Assembly: GCF_001426375.1 (NCBI RefSeq)
Contig: NZ_LMEO01000034.1
Coordinates: forward strand, 526,287 to 590,286
Direction of reading: 5' to 3'
Length of the DNA stretch: 64,000 nt
From: Paenibacillus sp. Root444D2
GTDB taxonomy: Bacteria > Bacillota > Bacilli > Paenibacillales > NBRC-103111
In this document: piece after piece, positions 26,522 through 34,831 of the stretch
Layout: each line of letters starts with the position of its first letter
Numbering within the stretch: position 1 is the first letter of the stretch
Translations under genes and position numbers: made by a program
The notes under the pieces: generated by a model
What the model was told of the DNA's origin: nothing
The model's input: the letters and a program-made list of their open reading frames with translations, nothing else
Databases searched by the model: none

Positions 26522-27595
26522 ATGGCCATAATATGGGTTAATCTGGTTGTCGTTTATATCGCATCGTTCTTCTCTAGGTATTTGGCCACACCAGTGACAA
26601 TCGGCCCTGGTCCTCTCTCGTTTAGGCATAATAAATGGATGGCTGCCATAGTGATGGCAACATTCGTAATAATAGCGGGACTTCGCAAAAACATAGGCGA
26701 TACCTTCTTTTACATGCATGCTTACAGGGTAAGTGATTTTACTTGGGAAGAAATTAAGGCTGATAAGGATATTGGCTTCGGTATCCTGCAAAAGATATTG
26801 AAATCTTTCACCGAGGATCCGCAGTTGTTAATTTTTTTAACGGCGCTCGTGACCAATGTTCTTATCGTCTATGTGTTATACAAGTATTCTAAATTGTTTG
26901 AAATGAGCATCTATCTATACATAACATCCGGACTTTACATTGTCTCAATGAACGGAGTCAGGCAATTTTTGGCTTCTGCCATTGTATTCGCCGCTACCAA
27001 ATATTTATTTGCAGGAAGTTGGCAGAAGTATTTCCTCGTGGTTGCCTTTGCCTCGACATTTCATGGGAGTGCCCTTATTCTTATTCCCATTTATTTCATT
27101 GTGAGAAGGAAGGCGTGGACGTCCTCCACTTTCATTCTCCTGTTTATGGCCGTTGTGTTGATTTTGGGATACAACGTACTCTCTGATGTTCTATTCGCAG
27201 CTATCGCGGATACGCATTATAGCGAGTATAAGGAATTCCAAGAAGGCGGAGCTAATATTATTAGGGTAGCTATTGGGGCCGTTCCTCTGGTATTTGCTTA
27301 TTTGGGTAGAAATAAACTAAGGGAGATATTTCCCCAGGGTGACTACGTAGTAAACATGTCGTTATTGAATTTTATTATCATGGCCGTTGCAACGCAAAAT
27401 TGGATTTTCGCCAGATTTACGATCTATTTTGGTTTATACAATGTCATCCTCATGTCATGGGTCATCAGCTTATTTGTGAAAAGGCAACAGAAATTCATGT
27501 ATTATGCAATATTGTTTTTTTATTTGATTTATTTTTACTATGAGAACGTGGTTACTTTACACGTCATTTATCGAAGTGATTACTTGAAATTCTAA
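26522..27595 (+). CDS. epsG: EpsG-family membrane protein (probable polysaccharide polymerase)
   Basis: The start is ATG 26522 behind AAAGGAAA; an in-frame GTG at 26501 lacks a proper site. The product (357 aa) has about ten hydrophobic helices and the EpsG-family loops RKNIGDTFFYMHAYR and SGLYIVSMNGVRQFLASAIVF with GSALILIPIYFI. EpsG proteins are thought to act as Wzy-like polymerases joining repeat units outside the membrane. No other polymerase candidate is in the operon. Confidence 0.9.
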   Translation: MAIIWVNLVVVYIASFFSRYLATPVTIGPGPLSFRHNKWMAAIVMATFVIIAGLRKNIGDTFFYMHAYRVSDFTWEEIKADKDIGFGILQKILKSFTEDPQLLIFLTALVTNVLIVYVLYKYSKLFEMSIYLYITSGLYIVSMNGVRQFLASAIVFAATKYLFAGSWQKYFLVVAFASTFHGSALILIPIYFIVRRKAWTSSTFILLFMAVVLILGYNVLSDVLFAAIADTHYSEYKEFQEGGANIIRVAIGAVPLVFAYLGRNKLREIFPQGDYVVNMSLLNFIIMAVATQNWIFARFTIYFGLYNVILMSWVISLFVKRQQKFMYYAILFFYLIYFYYENVVTLHVIYRSDYLKF

Positions 27596-27619
27596 CCAAC
27601 AGACAGGGGGGTTCAAATC

Positions 27620-28666
27620 ATGGCAATCCTCGTAACGGGTGGAGCCGGTTATATCGGAAGTCATACTTGCGTGGAGTTATTGAAAACCGGGTATGAGATT
27701 GTAGTTGTTGATAATCTGGCCAACAGCAGCTCGGAATCGTTAAGACGTGTTAGAGAAATAACGGGTAAAAACTTCAATTTTTATCAGACAGATCTGTTAA
27801 ATCGGGAGGATTTGGAGATCGTCTTTAAGCAAAATAGGATTGAAGCTGTGATTCATTTCGCGGGGTTCAAATCCGTAGGCGAATCGGTTCGTTTTCCACT
27901 CCGCTATTACCATAATAATATCACGGGGACACTTGTGCTTTGCGAGATCATGCAGGATTACGGGGTAAAAAGAATCGTTTTCAGTTCGTCAGCTACTGTA
28001 TATGGAATGTCGGAACACGTACCGATTTCGGAGAAGGCTCCACTTGGTGCAACGAACGCCTATGGACGAACGAAGCTAATGATTGAAGAAATCTTGCAGG
28101 ATATGTACGTTTCCGATCCGTTATGGAGCATCGCGATCTTGCGCTATTTTAACCCTATTGGTGCCCATAGCTCTGGAAGAATTGGCGAGGACCCGAACGG
28201 CATTCCGAATAATTTGATGCCCTTTATCACACAGGTGGCGGTAGGGAGTTTAAAAGAATTACAGATTTATGGGAATGACTACCAAACCTTGGATGGCACC
28301 GGTGTAAGGGATTATATCCATGTAGTGGATCTAGGAAGAGGGCATTTGAAGGCGCTGGAGAAGGTCATGGCAACTACAGGTGCGGAAGCTTACAACCTTG
28401 GAACAGGACGGGGACACAGCGTTGTAGAAATGGTTACAGCTTTCGAAAAAGTAACCGGCAGGCACATTCCGTATAAGATGACGGACCGAAGACCTGGGGA
28501 CATCGGGATTTGCTTTTCAGACCCGACAAAGGCTGAACGGGATTTGGGATGGATCGCCGAAAAAGGCATTGATGAGATGTGTCAGGATGCCTGGCGATGG
28601 CAATCCAATAATCCGCATGGTTACCAAGAAGAGGATAATATCCTGGTTGAATCAAGCATTTCATGA
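27620..28666 (+). CDS. galE: UDP-glucose 4-epimerase
   Basis: A 348-residue extended SDR. TGGAGYIGSHT is the NAD-binding motif; SSSATVYG and YGRTK give the catalytic Ser/Tyr-x3-Lys set; FNPIGAH and GTGVRDYIHV are GalE-specific. It interconverts UDP-glucose (from GtaB) and UDP-galactose for the polysaccharide. ACAGGGGGG precedes the ATG. It is in line with the rest of the eps operon. Confidence 0.95.
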   Translation: MAILVTGGAGYIGSHTCVELLKTGYEIVVVDNLANSSSESLRRVREITGKNFNFYQTDLLNREDLEIVFKQNRIEAVIHFAGFKSVGESVRFPLRYYHNNITGTLVLCEIMQDYGVKRIVFSSSATVYGMSEHVPISEKAPLGATNAYGRTKLMIEEILQDMYVSDPLWSIAILRYFNPIGAHSSGRIGEDPNGIPNNLMPFITQVAVGSLKELQIYGNDYQTLDGTGVRDYIHVVDLGRGHLKALEKVMATTGAEAYNLGTGRGHSVVEMVTAFEKVTGRHIPYKMTDRRPGDIGICFSDPTKAERDLGWIAEKGIDEMCQDAWRWQSNNPHGYQEEDNILVESSIS

Positions 28667-28732
28667 CTTGCATGCATAAGAGACAAATAATTAGTTTAAT
28701 AACCAGCCCAGAACAGTAGGAGTAGATCATTC

Positions 28733-29338
28733 ATGAAGCGATTTTGTGACCTGTTCGTATCCATTCCATTATTCATACTATTTCTTCCAATTATCGGGAT
28801 TGTGGCTATAATGGTTAGGTTAAAGTTGGGAACTCCCGTCATATTTATGCAGCAAAGACCGGGGTTACACGGGAAACCTATTCACATTTATAAATTTCGG
28901 ACGATGACGGAGGCTAGGGATCAAGAAGGAAACTTATTGCCTGATTCCATCAGATTAACTCAATTTGGCATGGTTCTTAGAAAATATAGCCTAGATGAAT
29001 TACTGCAATTGGTGAACGTCATTCAGGGAGACTTGAGTTTAGTGGGACCAAGACCTCTGTTGATGGATTATTTGCCTTTGTACACGGAAGAACAAGCTAA
29101 ACGCCATCTTGTGCGCCCGGGGATTACGGGATGGGCTCAAGTCAATGGCAGGAATGCAATCTCCTGGGAAGATAAGTTTAAATTGGATGTCTGGTACGTG
29201 GAAAACCAAAACATACCCCTCGATTTTAAGATTTTAGCTTTAACTTTTATTAAAGTGTTGAAACCGCAAGGGATTCAAAATGCTAATCATGCAACAATGC
29301 CTATATTCGAAGGGAGTATGAAAAATGTTGAACAGTAA
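28733..29338 (+). CDS. epsL: EpsL-like initiating sugar phosphotransferase
   Basis: A 201-residue bacterial sugar transferase: one hydrophobic segment (residues 8-30), then FMQQRPGLHGKPIHIYKFRTM, RKYSLDELLQLVNVIQGDLSLVGPRP and RPGITGWAQVNGRN, the complete signature of small (non-fused) polyprenyl-phosphate glycosyl-1-phosphate transferases such as EpsL and PglC. It should load the first sugar phosphate on undecaprenyl phosphate. The next gene overlaps its end by 14 bases. Confidence 0.95.
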   Translation: MKRFCDLFVSIPLFILFLPIIGIVAIMVRLKLGTPVIFMQQRPGLHGKPIHIYKFRTMTEARDQEGNLLPDSIRLTQFGMVLRKYSLDELLQLVNVIQGDLSLVGPRPLLMDYLPLYTEEQAKRHLVRPGITGWAQVNGRNAISWEDKFKLDVWYVENQNIPLDFKILALTFIKVLKPQGIQNANHATMPIFEGSMKNVEQ

Positions 29339-30314
29339 GATGAATATTTTATTTACTAGTTCAGGCAGGAGAGTATCGTTATTGCAGCAATTTAGGAAAG
29401 TGTTTGTTCAACATAACATTAACGGGAGTATAGTAACCGCAGATCTAAAACAAACAGCTTCCACTGCTTTTTTTAGCGATAAGCATTTTATTGTACCGCG
29501 AGTAACTGATCCCAATTTCATATCAGAATTGCTTCGAATATGTCAAAAGGAACAAATTGATATCATCATACCGCTTATTGATACGGAACTGGTTGTTATT
29601 TCGGAGAATCGACATGTTTTTGAAGAAATAGGAGTTAAATTATTAGTCTCAAGTAAGGAATTGAACGAAATCGCATGCGATAAAAACATAGCTTATAAGT
29701 TTTTCCTAGATAGAAATATACCTACTCCGAAAGTATATAGCGACGATGAAATTGATAATAAACAGTACAAATTTCCTTTATTAATTAAGCCACTCAACGG
29801 AAGTTCAAGTGTAGGGGTTACGAAAATAAATAATGAAAAAGAATTGTTCTTTTTTAAGGATTACATTCCCAATGCCATGGTTCAGGAATTTGTTACGGGT
29901 ACAGAGTATACGGTTGATGTAATGGTTGACTTTAACGGAAATATTAGAACAGTAGTTCCGAGATTACGCATAGAAACTAGAGCGGGAGAAGTCAGTAAAG
30001 GGGTTACCAAGAAAGATAATGACATCATTAATGCCGTAAAACAAGTTGTCAAATTTTTACCTGGACCAGTTGGATGTATTACCTTGCAATGCTTTAAAAA
30101 AGAAAATGGAGAGATAACTTTTATTGAAATTAATCCTCGTTTTGGCGGAGGAATCCCTCTTTCAATTGAAGCGGGAGCAAATTTTCCATTGTGGGTCCTC
30201 CAAATGTGCAGTGGAGAAACCTTTTCAGAAGAGGATTATAATTGGCACGAAAATCTAACGATGCTTAGATATGATGAGGCAGTTTTTACGGAGAGTATCC
30301 AACATGACCGTTAA
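29325..30314 (+). CDS. ATP-grasp ligase of polysaccharide loci
   Basis: A 329-residue protein starting NILFTSSGRRVSLLQQFRK, a carbamoyl-phosphate-synthase-like opening, followed by an ATP-grasp domain with FPLLIKPLNGSSSVGVTKI and metal-binding TFIEINPRFGGGIPLSIEAG. ATP-grasp enzymes activate a carboxylate as acyl phosphate and join it to an amine. In eps clusters such genes are paired with HAD proteins, as here (next gene overlaps by 11 bases). A peptide-like or amide decoration of an amino sugar is a reasonable guess; the substrate is unknown. Confidence 0.82.
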   Translation: MLNSKMNILFTSSGRRVSLLQQFRKVFVQHNINGSIVTADLKQTASTAFFSDKHFIVPRVTDPNFISELLRICQKEQIDIIIPLIDTELVVISENRHVFEEIGVKLLVSSKELNEIACDKNIAYKFFLDRNIPTPKVYSDDEIDNKQYKFPLLIKPLNGSSSVGVTKINNEKELFFFKDYIPNAMVQEFVTGTEYTVDVMVDFNGNIRTVVPRLRIETRAGEVSKGVTKKDNDIINAVKQVVKFLPGPVGCITLQCFKKENGEITFIEINPRFGGGIPLSIEAGANFPLWVLQMCSGETFSEEDYNWHENLTMLRYDEAVFTESIQHDR

Positions 30315-30996
30315 TGCGTTGGTTTTCGATATGGACGATACTTTATATGAAGAAAAGGATTATGTGAGAAGCGGCTTTAAAGCAATTGATCGCTGGATAA
30401 ACAGAGAGTTCAATATCACGGGTTTTTATGAAACAGCATTGGATTTATTTTTCTCAGGAGAAACAAAGTTTATTTTCAATAAAACGCTCGTGAGACTAAA
30501 TATTACTTATGATGATACATTGATTAAGAACCTGGTAGATCATTATCGATCCCATGAACCAGATATTCATTTATTAGAGGATGCCAAGTGGATTCTTGAA
30601 AATTTAAGGGATACTGTCAAAATTGGGTTAATCTCTGATGGATACTTAGTTGCTCAGGAAAAGAAAGTCAATGCGCTAAAGCTCCATGAGAAATTTCACT
30701 CAGTTATTCTTACGGATAGATTGGGCAGAGAGTATTGGAAACCGAGTCATATTCCTTACGAGCAAGCAAGCCGGGAATTACAGCTTCCGCATGATCAGTG
30801 CGTTTATATCGGTGATAATATAAAAAAAGATTTTTTAGCTGCTAAGAGACTTGGGTGGACAACTATCCAAATAGATCGTAAAGATGGGTTATATTCGGGG
30901 ATTTCAGCTGAACACGATTATAAAGCTCATTTTACAATCGATAGTTTGAAAGATTTATCGGATTTACCCAATCTAAAGCATATGTTTGCCTATTAG
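30304..30996 (+). CDS. HAD-family phosphatase
   Basis: The start is ATG 30304, inside the ATP-grasp gene end; an in-frame ATG at 30271 lies further inside that gene. The product (230 aa) has motif I FDMDDTLYEE, motif II around GLISDGY, motif III Lys in EYWKPSH and motif IV VYIGDNIKKDFLAA, all HAD phosphatase hallmarks with a helical cap in between. It probably dephosphorylates a precursor for the product of the overlapping ATP-grasp gene or a sugar phosphate. Substrate unknown. Confidence 0.83.
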   Translation: MTVNALVFDMDDTLYEEKDYVRSGFKAIDRWINREFNITGFYETALDLFFSGETKFIFNKTLVRLNITYDDTLIKNLVDHYRSHEPDIHLLEDAKWILENLRDTVKIGLISDGYLVAQEKKVNALKLHEKFHSVILTDRLGREYWKPSHIPYEQASRELQLPHDQCVYIGDNIKKDFLAAKRLGWTTIQIDRKDGLYSGISAEHDYKAHFTIDSLKDLSDLPNLKHMFAY

Positions 30997-31052
30997 TGCT
31001 GAATAGTTTTTTTTATTTTTAATAACCTTTAGAAAGGCAGTGGAATTGTCAA

Positions 31053-32222
31053 ATGACTACGCATAACAAAAGAATTTACCTTTCCCCTCCACACATGAGC
31101 GGGAATGAAATGATGTATATCCAGAATGCTTTTGATACAAATTGGATCGCTCCTCTAGGTCCTCATGTGGATGCATTTGAGAAAGAGCTTGCTTCTTATG
31201 TCGGGACAAATGCAGCAGCAGCAGTCAGTTCAGGGACCGCGGCAATTCATTTGGCTTTGCAGCTAATAGGTGTAAAGGAAGGAGACACAGTTTTCTGTTC
31301 AAGTCTTACTTTTGTGGCCAGTGCTAATCCGATTGTTTATTGTGGAGCGAGGCCGATATTTATTGATTCTGAGCCTGAGACATGGAACATGTCTCCTGGG
31401 GCGTTGGAAGCCGCGCTGCAAGATGCTGCTCTAGAGGGGAAATTGCCTAAAGCCATTATTGTTGTTAATCTCTATGGTCAAAGTGCAAAAATGGACGAAA
31501 TTATGTCATTATGTGAATCCTTTGATGTCCCCGTCATTGAGGACGCAGCGGAATCGCTCGGATCGATTTATAAAGGAAGAGCAAGTGGGTCATTCGGTAA
31601 GTATGGCGTATATTCATTCAATGGGAATAAGATTATATCTACTTCAGGCGGGGGAATGCTGGTTTCCGATGATGTAGAGGGATTAAAGCAAGCGCGTTTC
31701 TTAGCTACGCAAGCACGGGATCAAGCTATACATTATCAACATAGTCAATTGGGATTTAATTATCGAATGAGCAATGTATTGGCTGGGATCGGAAGAGCTC
31801 AGTTAGAGGTTTTGGAAGAAAGAGTAAATGCCAGAAGAACGATTTTTAAACGGTATTATAGAGAGTTATCTCATGTACTAGGTATTCGTTTTATGCCAGA
31901 GTTGAATAATACTCGTTCAAATCGTTGGCTTACGGCTTTGACGTTAGAGGAAAATGAAGCTGGGATATCTACCCATGTATTGTTAGAAGCCTTGGCGGAA
32001 GAGAGTATCGAAGCCCGACCTGTTTGGAAGCCGCTGCATATGCAGCCTCTTTACGAAGGGGCTAGATATTATCCCCATAGTGACATCGAGAATGTTTCCG
32101 AACAATTATTTAAAACTGGGATATGCCTTCCATCTGGATCGAATATGACCGAAGATGATCAGTTAAGGGTTATCGAGTGTATCAAGAGGTGCTTGATCAA
32201 GGATCGAAGTATTAGCGCTTAA
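31053..32222 (+). CDS. epsN: EpsN-like PLP aminotransferase (DegT/DnrJ/EryC1/StrS)
   Basis: The 389-residue protein starts KRIYLSPPHMSGNEMMYIQN and NTNWIAPLGPHVDAFEKEL, exactly the EpsN/PglE-type opening. PLP-site features follow: SSGTAAIHLAL, IEDAAESLGS and YSFNGNKIISTSGGGML, in which Lys of NGNK forms the aldimine. It should transaminate the UDP-4-keto-6-deoxy sugar made by the EpsC-like dehydratase to a 4-amino sugar (bacillosamine-type route). The PglD/EpsM-type N-acetyltransferase expected next is absent here; an acyltransferase-3 protein follows instead. Confidence 0.92.
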   Translation: MTTHNKRIYLSPPHMSGNEMMYIQNAFDTNWIAPLGPHVDAFEKELASYVGTNAAAAVSSGTAAIHLALQLIGVKEGDTVFCSSLTFVASANPIVYCGARPIFIDSEPETWNMSPGALEAALQDAALEGKLPKAIIVVNLYGQSAKMDEIMSLCESFDVPVIEDAAESLGSIYKGRASGSFGKYGVYSFNGNKIISTSGGGMLVSDDVEGLKQARFLATQARDQAIHYQHSQLGFNYRMSNVLAGIGRAQLEVLEERVNARRTIFKRYYRELSHVLGIRFMPELNNTRSNRWLTALTLEENEAGISTHVLLEALAEESIEARPVWKPLHMQPLYEGARYYPHSDIENVSEQLFKTGICLPSGSNMTEDDQLRVIECIKRCLIKDRSISA

Positions 32223-32266
32223 TACTCACTTAAGGTTATAGATCTATTAAAGGGAGTGGTTATTAT

Positions 32267-33352
32267 ATGATAAGACCATTAACATCTTTTCGCTTTATAG
32301 CAGCTTTAATGGTGTTTTTATATCATGTTGGTATATGGAAAGCCTATCAGACAGGATATATTGGGGTTTCATTTTTTTTCATTCTATCTGGCTTTATTCT
32401 ATGTATTAATTATCGAGAAAAGTTGGGCAAGTTAGATTTTCATCAGATCAAAACCTTTTACATAGCTAGGTTCGCAAAGATATACCCTACTCATTTATTA
32501 ACCTTTTTGTTAGCAGTACCTTTTTATTTTTTAATCCCACTTAAACATTCAACTATTCTGTATGTACTACAAGCATTTACAAATATTTTACTAGTGCACA
32601 GCTTTCTTCCAGTGGGTAACTTTTCTTTTAATGGTCCTTCGTGGAGTATATCAGACGAATTCTTTTTTTATGCTATTTTTCCCTTTATGATAATACTTAT
32701 AATAAAATATTTTGGGAGTGGGCGAAAAAAAATACTATCCATATGCTTTTTGTGGCTGATTATGCTGGTAGTAGCTATTCTATTTTCTTACAATAAAAGT
32801 GATGCGATAAATAATTGGTTATTTTTTGTTTTTCCAGTAACTCGAGCTTTTGATTTTTTGGTTGGTATTACTTTAGGGTTATTATTTTTAGAAATTAAAG
32901 AAATAATAAATTTGAAATTCACAAAATTAACCTTTACTATTTTGGAAATATCATCCATCATTCTGCTGTTGTTAAGTATTTATTTTTCGACCAGTTTGAT
33001 TCAAAACCTTAGATATGATTTATTCTTTACTCCATTTCTGAGTTTGCTTATCTTTACTTTTGCGTTTCAAAAAGGAATTATATCAGATTTACTATCAAAT
33101 AAAATATTTGTTTATTTAGGTGAAATAAGCTTCTCATTTTATATGATTCATAACTTGGTATTATCGTATACTTACTGGAGTTTATTAGAATTGAGTATTA
33201 CACCGCTTACCATAACGGGGTGTTTCATAGTCACCATTGCGTTGAGTTCGATCTTGTACCATTTTTATGAGGAGCCATTGAGGAAGAAAATAAGATACTC
33301 GCAAGAGAAATCGAATTTAAAGATGTCAAAGATAGTTGTCCAAAGAGGATGA
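32267..33352 (+). CDS. Membrane acyltransferase (acyltransferase 3 family)
   Basis: A 361-residue multi-pass protein starting RPLTSFRFIAALMVFLYHVG, then FFFILSGFILCINYREK, the OafA/NodX-like signature with the essential His in LYHVG. About ten membrane helices follow, ending with a basic tail. It likely O-acylates the EPS, using acyl-CoA from the cytoplasm. It is the last biosynthetic gene of the operon, and its base composition is AT-richer than the genes before it, hinting at separate acquisition. Confidence 0.88.
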   Translation: MIRPLTSFRFIAALMVFLYHVGIWKAYQTGYIGVSFFFILSGFILCINYREKLGKLDFHQIKTFYIARFAKIYPTHLLTFLLAVPFYFLIPLKHSTILYVLQAFTNILLVHSFLPVGNFSFNGPSWSISDEFFFYAIFPFMIILIIKYFGSGRKKILSICFLWLIMLVVAILFSYNKSDAINNWLFFVFPVTRAFDFLVGITLGLLFLEIKEIINLKFTKLTFTILEISSIILLLLSIYFSTSLIQNLRYDLFFTPFLSLLIFTFAFQKGIISDLLSNKIFVYLGEISFSFYMIHNLVLSYTYWSLLELSITPLTITGCFIVTIALSSILYHFYEEPLRKKIRYSQEKSNLKMSKIVVQRG

Positions 33353-33417
33353 GTAAAACAATTCTTTCATCTGCTAGTAAAGGCAATCTTTAGAGAATAT
33401 AGTATTATTAGCTTGTT

Positions 33418-33433
33418 GTTCTTTATTAAGAAC
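33418..33433. promoter_or_regulatory. SinR-type palindrome before glmS minigene and sinR-like gene
   Basis: GTTCTTTATTAAGAAC, perfect apart from one central base, ends 21 bases before the minigene start. TATAGT/TATTAT at 33398-33408 could be a -10 box, so the palindrome would lie at the transcription start. It suggests feedback control of the downstream sinR-like gene. Confidence 0.78.
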
Positions 33434-33454
33434 ACGCTGAAGGAGGAACGGATC

Positions 33455-33601
33455 ATGTGTGGAATTGTCGGTTATATTGGAAATCAGGAGGCGAAGGATA
33501 TGGTGATCCCTTTACAATTAATCGCTTATTATTCAGCGGTATATCGAGGTTGTGATGTTGACAAAACAAGAAATCTACCCAAAAGTGTCACTGTGGAGTG
33601 A
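33455..33601 (+). CDS. Internally deleted GlmS minigene (48 aa)
   Basis: Behind a perfect AAGGAGG, ATG starts MCGIVGYIGNQEAKDMVI, the N-terminal glutaminase start of glucosamine-6-phosphate synthase with nucleophile Cys2. It is joined in frame to IPLQLIAYYSAVYRGCDVD and KTRNLPKSVTVE, which is the extreme C-terminus of GlmS (normally RGCDVDKPRNLAKSVTVE). Roughly 550 residues of a ~600-residue enzyme are missing. It cannot be a working aminotransferase. The frame and ribosome site are intact, and a SinR-type operator sits upstream, so it is expressed or was until recently. It overlaps the GTG/ATG start region of the next gene. Confidence 0.78.
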   Translation: MCGIVGYIGNQEAKDMVIPLQLIAYYSAVYRGCDVDKTRNLPKSVTVE

Positions 33602-33609
33602 TGATAACG

Positions 33610-33951
33610 ATGATCGGTCAAAACATTTCAAGTATACGTAAGCAAAGGGGGTATACGTTGTCCGAGCTTTCAGAGCGGACCGGTATTTCCAAGTCCTATT
33701 TAAGTAACATAGAAAGAAATCTCAAACAGAACCCTTCCATTCATGTCATGGAGAAAATAGCTTTGGTTCTAAAAGTAGACTTGAAAACGCTATTAAAAAT
33801 TGCCGCTGATGTGGAAACAAGCCAACAGCTGGATCAAGAGTGGATGGATTTTATTTCTGATTTGAAGCAGTCAGGCATTGATAAGGAACGGATTCATGAA
33901 TTTAAAATTTTGATTGAGTTTATGAAGTGGAACAATGAGAAAATTAAGTAG
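33610..33951 (+). CDS. SinR-like transcription repressor, first copy
   Basis: The start is placed at ATG 33610 because SinR proteins begin MIG; ATG 33601 is also possible. The product (113 aa) has an XRE helix-turn-helix (IRKQRGYTLSELSERTGISKSYLSNIERNLKQNPSIHVMEKIA) and a C-terminal helical hook LDQEWMDFISDLKQSGIDKE, the SinI-interaction and multimerisation segment. It likely binds the GTTCTTT-type sites in this window. The last four codons run into the VanZ gene. It is shorter in the tail homology than the second copy at 34478, so roles may have split. Cotranscribed with the glmS minigene. Confidence 0.88.
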   Translation: MIGQNISSIRKQRGYTLSELSERTGISKSYLSNIERNLKQNPSIHVMEKIALVLKVDLKTLLKIAADVETSQQLDQEWMDFISDLKQSGIDKERIHEFKILIEFMKWNNEKIK

Positions 33952-34342
33952 GATGAAGCCGTTATTCTGGTGGAGTCTACTAATTGTTTTCGTAGGAGCC
34001 ATATTTCTTTTCACTGCACTTCAGACCTTTACAGGCGAGCATACGAAAGAGCAAATCCAGCAGATAACAGGTATGAATGAACATAATGCCTATATTACTA
34101 ATGCGATTATTCGCAAATCTGCCCATGTCCTTATGTTTGGCTTGCTCAGTATCTTTTTCTATATCGTGATTCGAAGGCAATCGATCTGGTTCGCTTGGGT
34201 TTGCACGACTTTGATGGCCGTAGTAGATGAATGGCATCAGTCATACGTACCGGGGAGGTCCGCATTAGTCCAGGATGTGCTGTTGGATTCACTAGCAGCG
34301 CTGATATTTCTTAGAATTATCGTTTATATAAGAACACGATAA
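33935..34342 (+). CDS. VanZ-family membrane protein
   Basis: A 135-residue protein with about four membrane helices. NAIIRKSAHVLMFGLLSIFFY and DEWHQSYVPGRSALVQDVLLDSLA are the VanZ-like signature. The function of most VanZ proteins is unknown; one relative gives low-level teicoplanin resistance. It overlaps the sinR-like gene by 17 bases, so it is part of that operon. ATG 33953 is an alternative start just after the sinR stop. Confidence 0.87.
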   Translation: MRKLSRMKPLFWWSLLIVFVGAIFLFTALQTFTGEHTKEQIQQITGMNEHNAYITNAIIRKSAHVLMFGLLSIFFYIVIRRQSIWFAWVCTTLMAVVDEWHQSYVPGRSALVQDVLLDSLAALIFLRIIVYIRTR

Positions 34343-34361
34343 AATAGTGAGATTACTCAAA

Positions 34362-34384
34362 ATAGCCCCTTTTTGGGGCTATAT
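34362..34384 (+). terminator. Intrinsic terminator after vanZ-like gene
   Basis: ATAGCCCC pairs with GGGGCTAT around TTTTT; short T-rich tail (ATATTGTTCTTT). It separates the vanZ operon from the second sinR-like gene. Confidence 0.75.
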
Positions 34385-34385
34385 T

Positions 34386-34434
34386 GTTCTTTATATGAAA
34401 CAAATTTGTTCGTTGGAAGAAATTCTGATATAAT
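34386..34434 (+). promoter_or_regulatory. Promoter of second sinR-like gene with adjacent SinR-type site
   Basis: TTGTTC (34406-34411) and TATAAT (34429-34434) are 17 bases apart. Immediately upstream is GTTCTTTATATGAAAC (34386-34401), a SinR-type site with a degenerate right half. This would allow autoregulation. Confidence 0.72.
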
Positions 34435-34477
34435 AACATCAAGAGCAACATTACTCCATTATAAGGGAAGATCCGAA

Positions 34478-34819
34478 ATGATTGGAAAACGAGTTCAAAA
34501 ATTGAGGAAAGAGAAAGGCCTGTCTCTTACAGAACTGGCCGAACGTGCAGGGGTTGCTAAATCTTATATTAGCAGCTTGGAGCGGGACATTCAGAAGAAT
34601 CCTTCGATTCAGTTTCTTGAAAAAATTGCAGCTGTTCTGAAAGTACCTGTCGACAGGCTAATTGATGACCAAGAAGAGATGGCTGCTAATGACCGTGAGC
34701 TCGATCAGGAATGGTATGAGATCATTAAAGAAGCCATGACTTCTGGTGTTGACAAGCAGCAGTTTCGAGAGTTTTTGGATTTCAATAAATGGAGAATGAA
34801 GCGTCCAAACGATGAATAG
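34478..34819 (+). CDS. sinR: SinR-like master repressor of matrix genes
   Basis: ATG 34478 follows AAGGGAAG. The 113-residue product reads MIGKRVQKLRKEKGLSLTEL, AERAGVAKSYISSLERDIQK, NPSIQFLEKIAAVLKVPVDR, then LDQEWYEIIKEAMTSGVDKQ and QFREFLDFNKW. This aligns along its whole length with B. subtilis SinR, including the SinI-binding hook (AMTSGV.KKQFREFLDY.KW). SinR is a tetrameric repressor of eps and tapA operons and binds GTTCTYT half-sites. The SinI-like gene lies convergently 12 bases downstream. It is the better SinR match of the two copies. Confidence 0.94.
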   Translation: MIGKRVQKLRKEKGLSLTELAERAGVAKSYISSLERDIQKNPSIQFLEKIAAVLKVPVDRLIDDQEEMAANDRELDQEWYEIIKEAMTSGVDKQQFREFLDFNKWRMKRPNDE

Positions 34820-34831
34820 TCTTATTTAGTT

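Noticed and set aside
32267..33352. Acyltransferase genes at 16262 and 32267 as recent duplicates
   Set aside because: They share family motifs only; sequences differ throughout, so they are distinct family members.
33455..33601. Functional glucosamine-6-phosphate synthase
   Set aside because: Only 48 codons; nearly the whole glutaminase and both isomerase domains are missing.
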